A stretch of 64,000 bases of DNA, taken from positions 62,001 to 126,000 of the forward strand of contig OZ244212.1 in assembly GCA_965216695.1 (NCBI GenBank). The letters run 5' to 3'. Of the stretch, positions 16,995 to 25,698 are shown in pieces (position 1 is the stretch's first letter; each line of letters begins with the position of its first letter). The position numbers were made by a program, and so were the translations under genes. Source of the stretch: G965216695 sp965216695. Its GTDB lineage: Bacteria > Pseudomonadota > Gammaproteobacteria > Pseudomonadales > Azotimanducaceae. The notes beneath the pieces are model-generated. The model did not search any database. It had not been told where the DNA came from and was given only the letters and a program-made list of their open reading frames with translations.

Positions 16995-18293
16995 ATGCGC
17001 ACCCTGTTTCCTGCGTACGTCGGACTCGCCGCGCTCGTCCTTCTTGGGTGTGGCGGAGGAGGTGGCAGCAATCGCGCCAGCCCGGCCGCCGATCCGATCA
17101 TAGGCCCGTCTGCCACCGTAGTAGATACGTTTGCCTATGACGCGTCGGGTACCTACGCCGGTGCGCTCAGACGCTGTACCTACGCCGGAGACGCCACGGA
17201 GCGCTGCACGCTGTCGGAACTGCCGTTTCTGGGCCAGGAGTTCGCGGACCCGACCCTCGACGAGGTGATGCAGCGCGTGCTGGTTTCGCACACATGGATG
17301 GGTGACAACTTTCGCGCCGTGATGAACCTCCTCCCGGACGACATGCGCTTGCTGCTGCGCTCCGTGACAGCCATTGTGATCGCGAGCGACATCCGTCCCG
17401 CGTTCTACGATCCCGCCACGGGTGCAATCTACCTGGACGCGGACTTTCTATGGCTGACGCCCGGGGAAGAAGCGGAGGTCACCCAGGAACCGGATCCCCG
17501 GTCGAACTTCGGAGCCGACCTGATGGTACGACTGCCTTGGCGGTACGTTCGGGATAACGAGCGCCTGACGATATTCATCAACCCGGACGGCTCCCGGGAC
17601 CTCGATCAGATTGAGGTGATCAATGGATTCCTGATGTACCACGAACTCGCGCATGCGGTGGACGCGATGCACCCTGACCGGATGCCCGGTCTGGATTCGT
17701 CGCGCACTGCGCGCAGTTACCTCACCGAGCCGGGCGCAAATCTCACGTCCACCGTCATCGGCGACCGGCCGCTCGCGTCATCGCTGCTTGAGGATCTGGC
17801 CGAGGTGTCTTTCTTTGGCGAAGCGTCTACGCAAGCCCAAAGGGACCTCTTGTCGGTAGACCTGGTCGGCGAGTTTGCGAACGATGGCGCCGTGCAGTAC
17901 TACGCCTACAGCACGCCGTTCGAAGACTTTGCGACGCTGTTCGAGACGGTGATGATGTCGTATCACTTTGGCTACGACAAAGACACGGGCATTACCGACA
18001 ATCCGGCGTCCGACGACAGCGACGACGGGATTGTCGCGTGGGGCCAGCGCGGCCGCATGGTGGATCAGGCAGTGCTTGCGCGCACACTCGCCGTCCTGCG
18101 CGCGGCGTATCCGGGCGATCTGTCGGCGGTGGAGGACTATGTGAACAGCCGTCCGGCGCCATCACAGCTTTCGGAGGGCTCGCGGTGGGGGGACACGATC
18201 GCGGCACAACCGGTTGTTCAAAGCGCTGCATCCAGGGCGTTGCGCCGCGGCGGGCGAGAGGATGCGTTTCTCGAACGCCGAAGTATCCGTTAA
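16995..18293 (+). CDS. Putative zinc metallopeptidase-like lipoprotein (HExxH)
   Basis: A 432-residue lipoprotein: signal peptide with lipobox LVLLGC (Cys19) followed by a Gly-rich linker. A zincin motif His216-Glu-Leu-Ala-His220 occurs in LMYHELAHAVDAMH, preceded by a hydrophobic helix as in HExxH proteases. A candidate third ligand is one of the glutamates in FEDFATLFETVMM. I do not recognise the family. A cell-surface or periplasmic protease role is inferred only from the motif. ATG 16995 was chosen because it begins the signal peptide. Confidence 0.65.
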   Translation: MRTLFPAYVGLAALVLLGCGGGGGSNRASPAADPIIGPSATVVDTFAYDASGTYAGALRRCTYAGDATERCTLSELPFLGQEFADPTLDEVMQRVLVSHTWMGDNFRAVMNLLPDDMRLLLRSVTAIVIASDIRPAFYDPATGAIYLDADFLWLTPGEEAEVTQEPDPRSNFGADLMVRLPWRYVRDNERLTIFINPDGSRDLDQIEVINGFLMYHELAHAVDAMHPDRMPGLDSSRTARSYLTEPGANLTSTVIGDRPLASSLLEDLAEVSFFGEASTQAQRDLLSVDLVGEFANDGAVQYYAYSTPFEDFATLFETVMMSYHFGYDKDTGITDNPASDDSDDGIVAWGQRGRMVDQAVLARTLAVLRAAYPGDLSAVEDYVNSRPAPSQLSEGSRWGDTIAAQPVVQSAASRALRRGGREDAFLERRSIR

Positions 18294-18325
18294 CCTGTCC
18301 CCCGGCCAGTATGGGGAGCCGCGCG

Positions 18326-19231
18326 ATGATTCCGAATGCATGGACCATTGAACCGTTGAGCGGCGCGCTCGGCGCCGAGGTTCGGGGGGTGAACCTCGCA
18401 ACTCTGGACGATTCAGGGTTTGCGGCGTTGCAGAAGCTGTTGCTCGAGCATCTGGTGCTGTTTCTACCGGACCAGTCGATGACGCTGTCGGAGCACGTGG
18501 CCCTTGGTGAACGTTTCGGACCGATCGCGGATCATCCGAACCTGAAGAACCCGTTTACCGAGCATCCGGGGGTGTTCGAACTGGCCGCAAGTCAGGGCGG
18601 TATTGCCGACGAATGGCATACCGACATCACCTTCGAGTCGGAACCGGCGGTGCTGTCCATTCTTCGAATGGTGGCGTGCCCGGATACCGGCGGCGACACG
18701 ATGTGGTCAAACCTCTACAAGGCATTTGACGAATTATCCGCGCCGATGCGGGACATGTGTATGGAACTCTCTGCGCTGCATGACGCACAGCCGCACGACC
18801 GGGCCGACAAAATGGCAATCCATCCAGTGGTACGGGTCCATCCGGAAACGGGCAAGCGGGCGTTGTACGTCAACGAGCACTTCACGCGCAGGATCGTCGA
18901 ACTCAATGCGGCGGAAAGCGCGAGTGTGCTTGGATTTCTAACGGCGTGGGTCGCAAACCCGAGATTTACGGTGCGGTACCGCTGGGCCCCGCAAACGGTA
19001 GCGATCTGGGATAACCGATGCACGCAGCATTTCGTGGTTAACGACTTCGTCGGCGAACGGGTCATTCAGCGGGTGACGGTGATGGGCGATAAGCCCGACG
19101 CGCCCCCGCGGACCCGCGACTACCCGCCGGCGGTGGGTGCCGCGCGCACCGCCATGAGCCGGCACGACAGACAGCTGATCCGATTCCTGAAAGCGAACGG
19201 CTCGGACCTGATCGCTGATTCGGCGGGTTAA
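18326..19231 (+). CDS. TauD/TfdA-family Fe(II)/2-oxoglutarate dioxygenase
   Basis: A 301-residue enzyme of the taurine/2,4-D dioxygenase family, normal length. The iron facial triad is His98 and Asp100 (DEWHTDITF) and His235 (WDNRCTQH), followed by the arginines that bind 2-oxoglutarate (ERVIQRVTV). The start LSGALGAEVRGVNL is characteristic. Such enzymes hydroxylate sulfonates, sulfate esters or aryloxyacids, releasing sulfite, sulfate or phenol. GGGGAG lies seven bases before ATG 18326. Substrate cannot be told; a sulfatase gene elsewhere in the window is compatible with organosulfur use. Confidence 0.9.
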   Translation: MIPNAWTIEPLSGALGAEVRGVNLATLDDSGFAALQKLLLEHLVLFLPDQSMTLSEHVALGERFGPIADHPNLKNPFTEHPGVFELAASQGGIADEWHTDITFESEPAVLSILRMVACPDTGGDTMWSNLYKAFDELSAPMRDMCMELSALHDAQPHDRADKMAIHPVVRVHPETGKRALYVNEHFTRRIVELNAAESASVLGFLTAWVANPRFTVRYRWAPQTVAIWDNRCTQHFVVNDFVGERVIQRVTVMGDKPDAPPRTRDYPPAVGAARTAMSRHDRQLIRFLKANGSDLIADSAG

Positions 19232-19311
19232 CGCGACGTGCGAGATGTTGCGCGCGGTAATGCCGTGATCGGTTACCATTCGCCGCCGGTCAGAGCGGAA
19301 TAACAGGCCGT

Positions 19312-19857
19312 ATGCACGAGTTCGTGGTCTGGTTGGCAGGCACCACCGGAAGCGCTGCGCTACGCACGTCCGATGCAGCGCTCGCGTGGGTGGAGTCGTT
19401 CCACATATTTTCAATCGCGGTGTTCGTCGGCACGCTCGCAATGGTTGATTTCCGGTTGCTGGGCTGGTCGTTTCGCAACGTCCTCGTATCGGAGATGACG
19501 TCGCGCGTCTTACCTTGGTCGATTGGTGCGTTCTCGGTGGTTGTGACGTCCGGCGTACTGCTGTTCTACGCCTCGCCGGTTCGCGCCTTTCACAGCGTTT
19601 GGTTTCGCCTGAAAGTCCTTCTGTTGCTTGCCGGCCTGGTGAACGCTGCGCTCTTTCACTACCGCGTGTCCCGTGACCGGCAGCGGTGGGATTACGCGCG
19701 ACCGCCCATACGGGCGCGGTTTGCGGCCGGCGTCTCGCTCACGGCCTGGTGTCTGGTTATCGTATGCGGACGCCTCATCGAGTATCAGTGGTTCGATTGC
19801 GAACGGCCGCAAAGCTACTTCGTGATATGGCTCGCCGGGTGTCTCGCGTATGAGTGA
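19312..19857 (+). CDS. Small multi-span membrane protein, tandem copy 1 (DUF6644-like)
   Basis: A 181-residue inner-membrane protein with four or five hydrophobic helices and the pattern WVESFHIFSIAVFVGTLAMVDFRLLGW: a conserved His near the start of a helix followed by a VDFRLLG turn. This resembles a family of small proteins of unknown function (I believe DUF6644). The next gene encodes a similar protein and overlaps it by eight bases. Conserved His residues in helices hint at metal or heme binding, but this is inference. Confidence 0.65.
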   Translation: MHEFVVWLAGTTGSAALRTSDAALAWVESFHIFSIAVFVGTLAMVDFRLLGWSFRNVLVSEMTSRVLPWSIGAFSVVVTSGVLLFYASPVRAFHSVWFRLKVLLLLAGLVNAALFHYRVSRDRQRWDYARPPIRARFAAGVSLTAWCLVIVCGRLIEYQWFDCERPQSYFVIWLAGCLAYE

Positions 19858-20338
19858 GCTGATTTTTCCGCTGTTCCAGTGGTTGGAGCAGTCGGCGCTC
19901 GCTGCGCTGATGCGCGATTCGGATCGACTGATGGCGCTTTGCGCCGTGGCGCACCTTGCAGGACTCTGCCTGCTGGTGGGCTCCCGCCTGTTGATCGACC
20001 TGCGGGTGCTGAATCTTGGATTGACCCGCCTGAGCGTTGGTCAGGTGGCGTCCGATACGGATCCATGGTTTCGGACGGGCCTCGCTGTACTGCTCGTGTC
20101 CGGTCTGTGCCAACTGGCTCCCGAGGCGGCATCGATGTTCGGTACCGGCGCATTCCGGACGAAATTCTGGGCGCTGGCTGGTGCGCTGGGATTTCACGTG
20201 ATCGTGTATCGAAAGACGCTCGCGCGGTACGAGTTGGAACAGCGCAGTGCGCCCTGGACCGGGCAGCTCGCCGCCGCAGTCTCGCTGACGCTCTGGCTTT
20301 TGGTGATGCTCGGAGGCCGCTGGCTCGCGGTTCGGTAG
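19850..20338 (+). CDS. Small multi-span membrane protein, tandem copy 2 (DUF6644-like)
   Basis: A 162-residue membrane protein with the same architecture as its upstream neighbour: a short amphipathic start FPLFQWLEQSALAALMRDS, then ALCAVAHLAGLCLLVGSRLLIDLRVLNLG (His in helix, IDLRVLN turn), and helices at about 85-100, 113-128 and 140-158. Overlap ATGAGTGA with the first gene suggests the two products form a heteromer. Function unknown. Confidence 0.65.
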   Translation: MSELIFPLFQWLEQSALAALMRDSDRLMALCAVAHLAGLCLLVGSRLLIDLRVLNLGLTRLSVGQVASDTDPWFRTGLAVLLVSGLCQLAPEAASMFGTGAFRTKFWALAGALGFHVIVYRKTLARYELEQRSAPWTGQLAAAVSLTLWLLVMLGGRWLAVR

Positions 20339-20356
20339 CGCTCGATGTGAGCCGGA

Positions 20357-20644
20357 TCAGCTGTCCCAGACGAACGGAGCCGACACACTCACTTCGTGGG
20401 CGAGTTCGGCGGGGGGCTCGATCGTCACCACAACCGGCTGGGCACGTGATTCCGTTACGACGATTTCGGGCACGTCGTTGCCGAGCGCGGACGATTGAAA
20501 AGGTGCCAGGGCAGGGCGATCGGTTGTTGTGGGTCCAGCGAGCCACGCCGCGACCAGTAAGGTGGCCACGCCCGACACCAGCAGATGTCGACCGTTGGGA
20601 TAATTGGGATAGCGCGTCGGGACGCGCCCGGCGTGAGTGTCCAT
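20357..20644 (-). CDS. Small membrane-anchored protein of unknown function
   Basis: A 95-residue protein with a basic/Tyr-rich N-terminus, one hydrophobic segment at about residues 21-37 (LLVSGVATLLVAAWLAG), and an external-looking C-terminal half rich in Val, Pro and Glu. AGAGG lies about eight bases before the ATG on the minus strand, supporting a real gene. It is convergent with the tandem membrane proteins. Not recognised. Confidence 0.55.
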   Translation of the reverse strand: MDTHAGRVPTRYPNYPNGRHLLVSGVATLLVAAWLAGPTTTDRPALAPFQSSALGNDVPEIVVTESRAQPVVVTIEPPAELAHEVSVSAPFVWDS

Positions 20645-20820
20645 CGAAAAAACCTCTGTAAAAGTCGGGCGAAGCCGTTAGGCGCCCTGGTCAATCGGCA
20701 CAGTCTGCCGACGCTGAGACACTTTTACCGTGCGCAAGCGCACAACTCGGGAAGATGCCCGCTCTTCGTGCAGGTGGCTTGCGTTTGAGGTTGGCGGGTT
20801 GGGAGCGAATCCGCCCGATT

Positions 20821-21702
20821 TTAGATTGTGTCGGTCACACCGCGAACGAACAGTGGTTCCATTGCTTCGCTCGAGACATCCGAAGTCATCTGCGTCTGGT
20901 CCGGTTTCTCGATGGGTTGCGCTGCTGCGCGCAAGAGCGTCTCAAGCAGCGTTGCGTCGCTGGACGTATTGAGAAAAAAGTCGTCGCGACTCAGCACATA
21001 GTGCACTGCGCGGTGCAGCGCCTGCTCGTTGTGCAGTGGCATATACCAGCTGAAGCGTTTTTCCGGATCATCGTCACGCCACCTGCGACGGGCAATCGAC
21101 TTGATCGTCTGAACCGCGACGCCGTCGGCGCGGCAACGGCGGACCAGACGGTCGAAATCCTGCGCATACTCGGGCTGCGACATCATCGTAAAGTTGTAGG
21201 GCAGCAATACCGAGGCGAATGGGTACTTTTCGAGACTGCGCATGTGGGCCGCGGCGACCTGTGTGCCGTGGCCGGTGACACCAATGTGCGCAACCAGCCC
21301 TTCGTCACGCGCATCAATCAACGCTTCCAGCGCGCCGCCCGGACCCATCGCCTGGTCCCACTCTTTTTCGTCGACCAGATTGTGCATCTGAATCAGATCC
21401 ACCGAGTCCACGCCAAGTCGTTCGAGCGAGCGGTGCAGTTCTGCGCGCGCGTCGGTTGCGCTACGTTGGCCGGTTTTCGTGGCCAGAAACACGTTCTTTC
21501 GATGGTCGCGCAGCCAGGGAGCCAGTCGCAACTCAGACTCGCCGTAGGACGCTGCGGTGTCGATGTGGTTCAGACCCCACTCGGTGATCAGCGCCAGGGT
21601 CTTGTCTGCCCGTTCCTGGCTCATTCCACCGAGCGCAGCGGCGCCGAAAATCAAACGGGAACTCTGGTGGCCGGTGCGTCCGAACGGCGCGGTGGGGATC
21701 AT
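20821..21702 (-). CDS. Aldo/keto reductase family oxidoreductase
   Basis: A 293-residue TIM-barrel NAD(P)H oxidoreductase. The catalytic tetrad is visible: Asp48 and Tyr53 (HIDTAASYGESE), Lys76 (FLATKTG) and His107 (DLIQMHNL). The usual C-terminal NADPH-binding segment is shortened and less standard (HYVLSRDDFFLNTSSD). It belongs to the putative-oxidoreductase branch rather than the classical aldose reductases. Divergent from the amidohydrolase gene with 70 bases between them. Substrate unknown. Confidence 0.88.
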   Translation of the reverse strand: MIPTAPFGRTGHQSSRLIFGAAALGGMSQERADKTLALITEWGLNHIDTAASYGESELRLAPWLRDHRKNVFLATKTGQRSATDARAELHRSLERLGVDSVDLIQMHNLVDEKEWDQAMGPGGALEALIDARDEGLVAHIGVTGHGTQVAAAHMRSLEKYPFASVLLPYNFTMMSQPEYAQDFDRLVRRCRADGVAVQTIKSIARRRWRDDDPEKRFSWYMPLHNEQALHRAVHYVLSRDDFFLNTSSDATLLETLLRAAAQPIEKPDQTQMTSDVSSEAMEPLFVRGVTDTI

Positions 21703-21772
21703 TGGCTCAGCCTGGTTGCTTGCGTTGCGCGACGATACCGGTAAAGGTAACCGTGCACTCGAATCGAGGCAA

Positions 21773-23248
21773 ATGGGCGTGACAACAACCGTATTCCGCG
21801 ACGTTACCGTCTACGACGGCACGGGTTCACCGGCGCAGACGCTCGATGTGGGCATCGAGGAAGACCGCTTCGTGCTGCCGCCTCCGGCGGGAGCGGGCGA
21901 CGTGATTGACGGCACCGGCCTCGCGTTGGCCCCGGGTTTCATCGACGTGCATACGCATGACGACTTTGCCTGCCTGTTGCACCCGGATATGTCGTTTAAG
22001 GTGCTCGGGGGTGTCACAACCTGCGTTGTCGGCAATTGTGGGATGGGTGCGGCGCCCCGGCGGGCCGCAGGGGTCATGGCGCGTGCGTTTCACCCCCGCG
22101 CCGACCTACCGGATTGGGACGGCTACCGCGGGTATGCCGATCGGGTGCGCCAGTCGCCCGCGTCCGTGAACGTCGGTTTTCTCGCCGGCCACGGAACGAT
22201 ACGGCTGTCGAGCATGGGCAGCGACAACCGGGCGCCGACGTCAGCCGAAATGAACGGGATGCGTGCTTTGGTCCGAGAGGCGCTCGAAGCAGGGGCGCTG
22301 GGTCTTTCCAGCGGCCTGGTGTACGAACCTGGATGTTATGCCGAAACGGACGAACTCATAGCGCTGGCGTCGGAGATGAAGGGGACCGGTGCGCTGTACA
22401 CCACGCATATGCGTGACGAGGGCCTCTACCTGGTGGAATCGGTGGAGGAGGCCATAGCGATTGGCCGTGCGGCCGGTGTCGGCGTTCAGATCAGCCACCA
22501 TAAAGCCTCGGGACGGGCAGCGTGGGGGCGGGTGTCCGAAAGTCTGGCAACGATCGAAGCGGCGCAGCGCAGCGGGCTGGATGTGCATGCCGATCAGTAT
22601 CCGTACACGGCGGGTAGCACGGTGTTGTCTGCGGTGTTCAAAGCAGGGCGCTTCGGTACGGGTTCGGACTCGTTGGAAGCTGCCGATGTCGTGGTGGCTG
22701 CGGCTGAGGGACATGCTCAGTGGGAGGGGCGCTCGATTGCGGAAATCGCGGCAGAACTGGACATCTCGGCGGACGAAGCCGCGGGACGCATTCTCGAGGC
22801 TGTGCCTGGCACGACCGTGATTCTGCATGCGATGAATGAAGAGGATGTGCAGCGCGTGATGCGCCATCCGACCACGATGATCGGGTCCGATGGAATTCCG
22901 ACGCTCGATGGCAAACCGCATCCCAGACTGTATGGAACGTTTGCCCGCGTGCTCGGCCACTATGCACGCGACCTGTCGCTCTTTTTTATGGAGGAAGCCG
23001 TGTACCGGATGACGGGTTTTCCGGCCGCCAAATTCGGGTTGCCCGACCGCGGTGTGATTCGCAGTGGCGCGCTGGCCGACGCGGTGCTTTTCGATCCCGA
23101 ACGGATTCGCGATCGCGGTACGTTCTCGGATCCAAAGCAGACTCCGGAGGGGATACACGGGGTCTGGGTTGCGGGGCAACGCACGGTGGCCGACGGTGCA
23201 CACACGGGCGCTCGGGCAGGCCGGGTTCTCGCACGGTTGGATCGCTGA
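21773..23248 (+). CDS. N-acyl-D-amino-acid deacylase-type amidohydrolase
   Basis: A 491-residue member of amidohydrolase family 3 (D-aminoacylase group). Metal-binding and family motifs: GFIDVHTHDDF (HxH), VVGNCGMGAAP, YTTHMRDEG, QISHHKASG, and IGSDGIPTLDGKPHPRLYGTFARVLGHY near the C-terminus, with the GRVLAR end typical of the group. It should remove acyl groups from N-acyl amino acids or cleave a cyclic amide. Start uncertain by two codons: ATG 21773 has GAGG only three bases upstream, while GTG 21779 has it at nine. Confidence 0.88.
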   Translation: MGVTTTVFRDVTVYDGTGSPAQTLDVGIEEDRFVLPPPAGAGDVIDGTGLALAPGFIDVHTHDDFACLLHPDMSFKVLGGVTTCVVGNCGMGAAPRRAAGVMARAFHPRADLPDWDGYRGYADRVRQSPASVNVGFLAGHGTIRLSSMGSDNRAPTSAEMNGMRALVREALEAGALGLSSGLVYEPGCYAETDELIALASEMKGTGALYTTHMRDEGLYLVESVEEAIAIGRAAGVGVQISHHKASGRAAWGRVSESLATIEAAQRSGLDVHADQYPYTAGSTVLSAVFKAGRFGTGSDSLEAADVVVAAAEGHAQWEGRSIAEIAAELDISADEAAGRILEAVPGTTVILHAMNEEDVQRVMRHPTTMIGSDGIPTLDGKPHPRLYGTFARVLGHYARDLSLFFMEEAVYRMTGFPAAKFGLPDRGVIRSGALADAVLFDPERIRDRGTFSDPKQTPEGIHGVWVAGQRTVADGAHTGARAGRVLARLDR

Positions 23249-23347
23249 ATCCGTCACCGCATCCGGGTGCGCAGGTACGCGGAGGGCGGTAGAATCACCG
23301 GCACGTTTTTATCTGAACACCAGCAAAAACCAATCGGGGGAGCACTC

Positions 23348-23647
23348 ATGGCTGCTTTTTTCATTGCTCAGTATGTCGTTAACGATCCGGCCGGGTATCA
23401 GGAGTATCAGGCGGGTGCGGGGCCGACGCTCGCGGCACACGGTGGCGAACTCGTATCGTTCGATGTTGCGTCGGAAACGGTGGAGGGATCTCCGCCAGGA
23501 CCACAGACTGTAATCATCAAGTTTGAAACAACGGAGCAGGCCAAGGGCTGGTACAACTCACCCGATTACCAGGCGGTTGTGGGCAAGCGTCTGGCCGCAA
23601 CGGAAGGGTTCGCGGTGATCTCGCAATCCATGAACGCTGGCGGATGA
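23348..23647 (+). CDS. DUF1330 family protein (dimeric ferredoxin-like fold)
   Basis: A 99-residue protein of the DUF1330 family. The beginning FFIAQYVVNDPAGYQEYQAGAGPTL, the centre GGELVSF...VEGS and the end VIIKFETTEQAKGWYNSPDYQAVVGKRLAATEGFAVI are diagnostic. Members are small cytosolic dimers of unknown catalytic role, often beside catabolic enzymes. GGGGGA about six bases upstream fixes ATG 23348. Confidence 0.9.
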   Translation: MAAFFIAQYVVNDPAGYQEYQAGAGPTLAAHGGELVSFDVASETVEGSPPGPQTVIIKFETTEQAKGWYNSPDYQAVVGKRLAATEGFAVISQSMNAGG

Positions 23648-23697
23648 GACCGGGCGTTCACCCACGCAGCGGGTAATCAGTTTGTTGAGGTGTCGGT

Positions 23698-24987
23698 ATG
23701 AGTGAGAGTCCCTCCGCGGCCGACTCGGTCGCGGATATTGATCTGTTCTCGACGGAGACACTGATTGATCCGTATGACGCCTACCGCACGTTGCGGGATC
23801 ACGCGCCCGTTCACTTCGTACCGTCGATGAACGTCCACGTCGTAACCCGCTACGACCTGCTGCGCGAGGCCATCCGGGACACGGAGCGTTTTTCCAGCAA
23901 GTACGACGGATTTCTGCAGGCGTCTCAGCAGATCCTGTTCGAATCAGCGCCTGCGGAAACGCAGGCCCGGTTGCTGGAGCTGGACGCCCAGATGGTGAAG
24001 ATTCCGCCCACGATGCTGACGCTCGATGAGCCGGAGCACACGCGCTTCCGCTCGCTCGTCGCGGAACTCTTCACGGCCAGCCGCATTCGCGAAGCCGAGG
24101 CGGCAGTACAGGCGGTAATCGACGACTGTGCGGACACCTTGGCGCAAGGTGACGCGCTCGATTTCATGGAGGCCTTCGGCGCCCCGGTGCCATTGCATAT
24201 CATTGCTACGCGCCTAGGGATTCCGGACGAAGACCGTGCGTTCTTCTACGAGGCCGCCACGTCGGCCGCGTCTGCACTGCGGCTGAGTCCGCTTACGCCG
24301 GAACAGCTGGTTCGACGCTCGGAGACTGCGCTCGCGCTGCAGAGGCTTTTGATCCGACTCGCCGAAGCACGGCGCGAAGAACCTGCGGACGACATGATCT
24401 CCATCCTCGCCAACAGCCGTCTGGAGGATGAAGACCGTTTGCTGACCCACGGTGAGCTGCTGAGCGTGCTCAATCAGTTTCTGGTTGCGGGGCACGAGAC
24501 CACGTCGAGCACGTTCGGCTGGGGCATGTTGATGCTGTGCAAAAACCCGGGTCTGGAAGATTCGATCCGCGGCGAGCCGAAACGGATTCGCACATTCGTG
24601 GAAGAGAGCCTACGTGTCGAAGCGCCGGTGCAGGGGCTGCCGCGCGTGGTGACGCGCGATACCGAGCTTGGCGGGTATCCGCTGCCGGCGGGCAGCATGA
24701 TCATGCTCCGCTATGGCGCCGCCAACAGAGACGAGCGTCAATTCGAGGACCCAGACACCGTGAACGTGGAGCGCGCCAAAGCGGGCATGCAGATGGCGTT
24801 TGGCTCAGGTGTGCACCATTGCATTGGAGCACCGCTTGCACGTCAGGAACTGAATCTGGGTTTCGCGACGCTGCTCGACCGATTCGAAGGATTCACTCTG
24901 GACGAGGATTATCCGCCACCGCAGGCGGAACCCAGCTTCATTCTTCGCAACCTGCCGGTGCTGCGGATTCGGTATCGAAAGCGATAG
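23698..24987 (+). CDS. Cytochrome P450
   Basis: A 429-residue soluble bacterial P450. The I-helix oxygen-binding motif is AGHETTSST, the ExxR pair is in FVEESLRVEAPVQGLPR, and the heme loop is FGSGVHHCIGAPLAR with Cys375 as axial ligand. Length and lack of membrane anchor match class I bacterial P450s (CYP107/CYP136-like style), which need a ferredoxin and reductase; none is adjacent. Likely hydroxylates a small hydrophobic or terpenoid/steroid-like molecule, substrate unknown. Confidence 0.93.
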   Translation: MSESPSAADSVADIDLFSTETLIDPYDAYRTLRDHAPVHFVPSMNVHVVTRYDLLREAIRDTERFSSKYDGFLQASQQILFESAPAETQARLLELDAQMVKIPPTMLTLDEPEHTRFRSLVAELFTASRIREAEAAVQAVIDDCADTLAQGDALDFMEAFGAPVPLHIIATRLGIPDEDRAFFYEAATSAASALRLSPLTPEQLVRRSETALALQRLLIRLAEARREEPADDMISILANSRLEDEDRLLTHGELLSVLNQFLVAGHETTSSTFGWGMLMLCKNPGLEDSIRGEPKRIRTFVEESLRVEAPVQGLPRVVTRDTELGGYPLPAGSMIMLRYGAANRDERQFEDPDTVNVERAKAGMQMAFGSGVHHCIGAPLARQELNLGFATLLDRFEGFTLDEDYPPPQAEPSFILRNLPVLRIRYRKR

Positions 24988-25012
24988 CAATTCGCGCGGC
25001 GTCTAACAGGCC

Positions 25013-25174
25013 CTAGAACACGCGGCCTTCGAGCGGCCCGATGACGATCCAATCGACTACGAAGCTCACCACCACCAGCACGAAGATCACAATGCCGAGT
25101 ACGCCGAGCAGGCGCCAGCCGTGGAAACGTTTCGGCCCATGATCTGGAGGCGCGGTCTGGGGGTTTTTGGACAT
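25013..25174 (-). CDS. Tiny single-span membrane protein, 53 residues
   Basis: A short open frame: MSKNPQTAPPDHGPKRFHGW, then a hydrophobic helix of about 22 residues (LLGVLGIVIFVLVVVSFVVDW) and a short tail ending RVF. GAGG is just upstream but very close to the ATG. The clean N-in topology (basic start, one transmembrane helix) argues for a real gene. It is convergent with the P450 gene and lies next to the hairpin repeat. Function unknown. Confidence 0.5.
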   Translation of the reverse strand: MSKNPQTAPPDHGPKRFHGWRLLGVLGIVIFVLVVVSFVVDWIVIGPLEGRVF

Positions 25175-25189
25175 ACCTCGATAATAGAT

Positions 25190-25256
25190 GGGGTCAGAGT
25201 AAAGGGACAGATCAAAGGGACAGAGTCCTTTTGATCTGTCCCTTTACTCTGACCCC
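25190..25256. repeat. Perfect 27-bp inverted repeat (dispersed REP-like palindrome)
   Basis: Left arm 25190-25216 and right arm 25230-25256 are perfectly complementary over 27 bases, with a 13-base loop. The outer part GGGGTCAGAGTAAA is a sequence I recognise as a widespread dispersed palindrome linked to REP elements and RAYT transposases. The left arm also contains AAAGGGACAG twice. No transposase is nearby. It could fold as a hairpin in RNA and act as a bidirectional terminator between the small membrane gene and the tRNA. Confidence 0.75.
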
Positions 25257-25277
25257 AACCGTTCCCCACCCCTTTCC

Positions 25278-25306
25278 TTGACCGGGTAGGGGACCCGCCA
25301 GATAAT
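25278..25306 (+). promoter_or_regulatory. Sigma-70 promoter of tRNA-Arg(ACG)
   Basis: TTGACC (25278-25283), a 17-base spacer and GATAAT (25301-25306), with the tRNA starting 19 bases after the -10 element. A GC-rich stretch follows the -10, as is common for stable RNA promoters. Confidence 0.65.
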
Positions 25307-25324
25307 ACGCGGCCTTTGTATTCT

Positions 25325-25401
25325 GCGCCCGTGGCCAAACTGGATAAGGCACCGGCCTACGAAGCCGGGGATTAGAGGTTCGAATCCTCTCGGGCGCGCC
25401 A
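25325..25401 (+). tRNA. tRNA-Arg, anticodon ACG
   Basis: Full 77-base cloverleaf: acceptor GCGCCCG pairs with CGGGCGC, the anticodon stem CCGGC/GCCGG encloses loop CTACGAA with ACG at 34-36, the T arm is GAGG-TTCGAAT-CCTC, and CCA is encoded. The A34 is expected to become inosine and read CGU, CGC and CGA. Confidence 0.95.
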
Positions 25402-25433
25402 TTTCACTGGATCATCCGATTCTGTCCGTCACG

Positions 25434-25685
25434 ATGGAGAGGCCCGTGCTCGAAGAACCCAACCTCATACGAGCCGGTGTCGGGCTGATGCTGTCGGGCA
25501 TGGCCACGGTATTTGCGTTCCTAGTTCTGCTCGTTGCAGCCACGCGTGGTCTCGGCTGGCTGGCATCGATTCTTACTTCCGATCAATCGCCCATCGAGAC
25601 GAGCGCAGACGATGCAGAACAGATTGCGGCTGTGACCGCCGCGGTTGCGCACCACCGCGCGCTGCACGGCTCGATTTCCGGCTGA
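25434..25685 (+). CDS. oadG: Na+-pumping oxaloacetate decarboxylase, gamma subunit
   Basis: An 83-residue protein with one transmembrane helix (about residues 12-36, VGLMLSGMATVFAFLVLLVAA), the GMATVFAFLVLL core that is typical of OadG, and a charged soluble tail ending AAVAHHRALHG. OadG stabilises the complex and links the alpha and beta subunits. It is the first gene of oadGAB; oadA follows after 13 bases. Confidence 0.9.
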   Translation: MERPVLEEPNLIRAGVGLMLSGMATVFAFLVLLVAATRGLGWLASILTSDQSPIETSADDAEQIAAVTAAVAHHRALHGSISG

Positions 25686-25698
25686 GGAGCACCTAGCG

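Noticed and set aside
25190..25401. Integrated element at tRNA-Arg(ACG)
   Set aside because: Only a hairpin repeat is near; no integrase, direct repeat of the tRNA 3' end or change of gene content was found.
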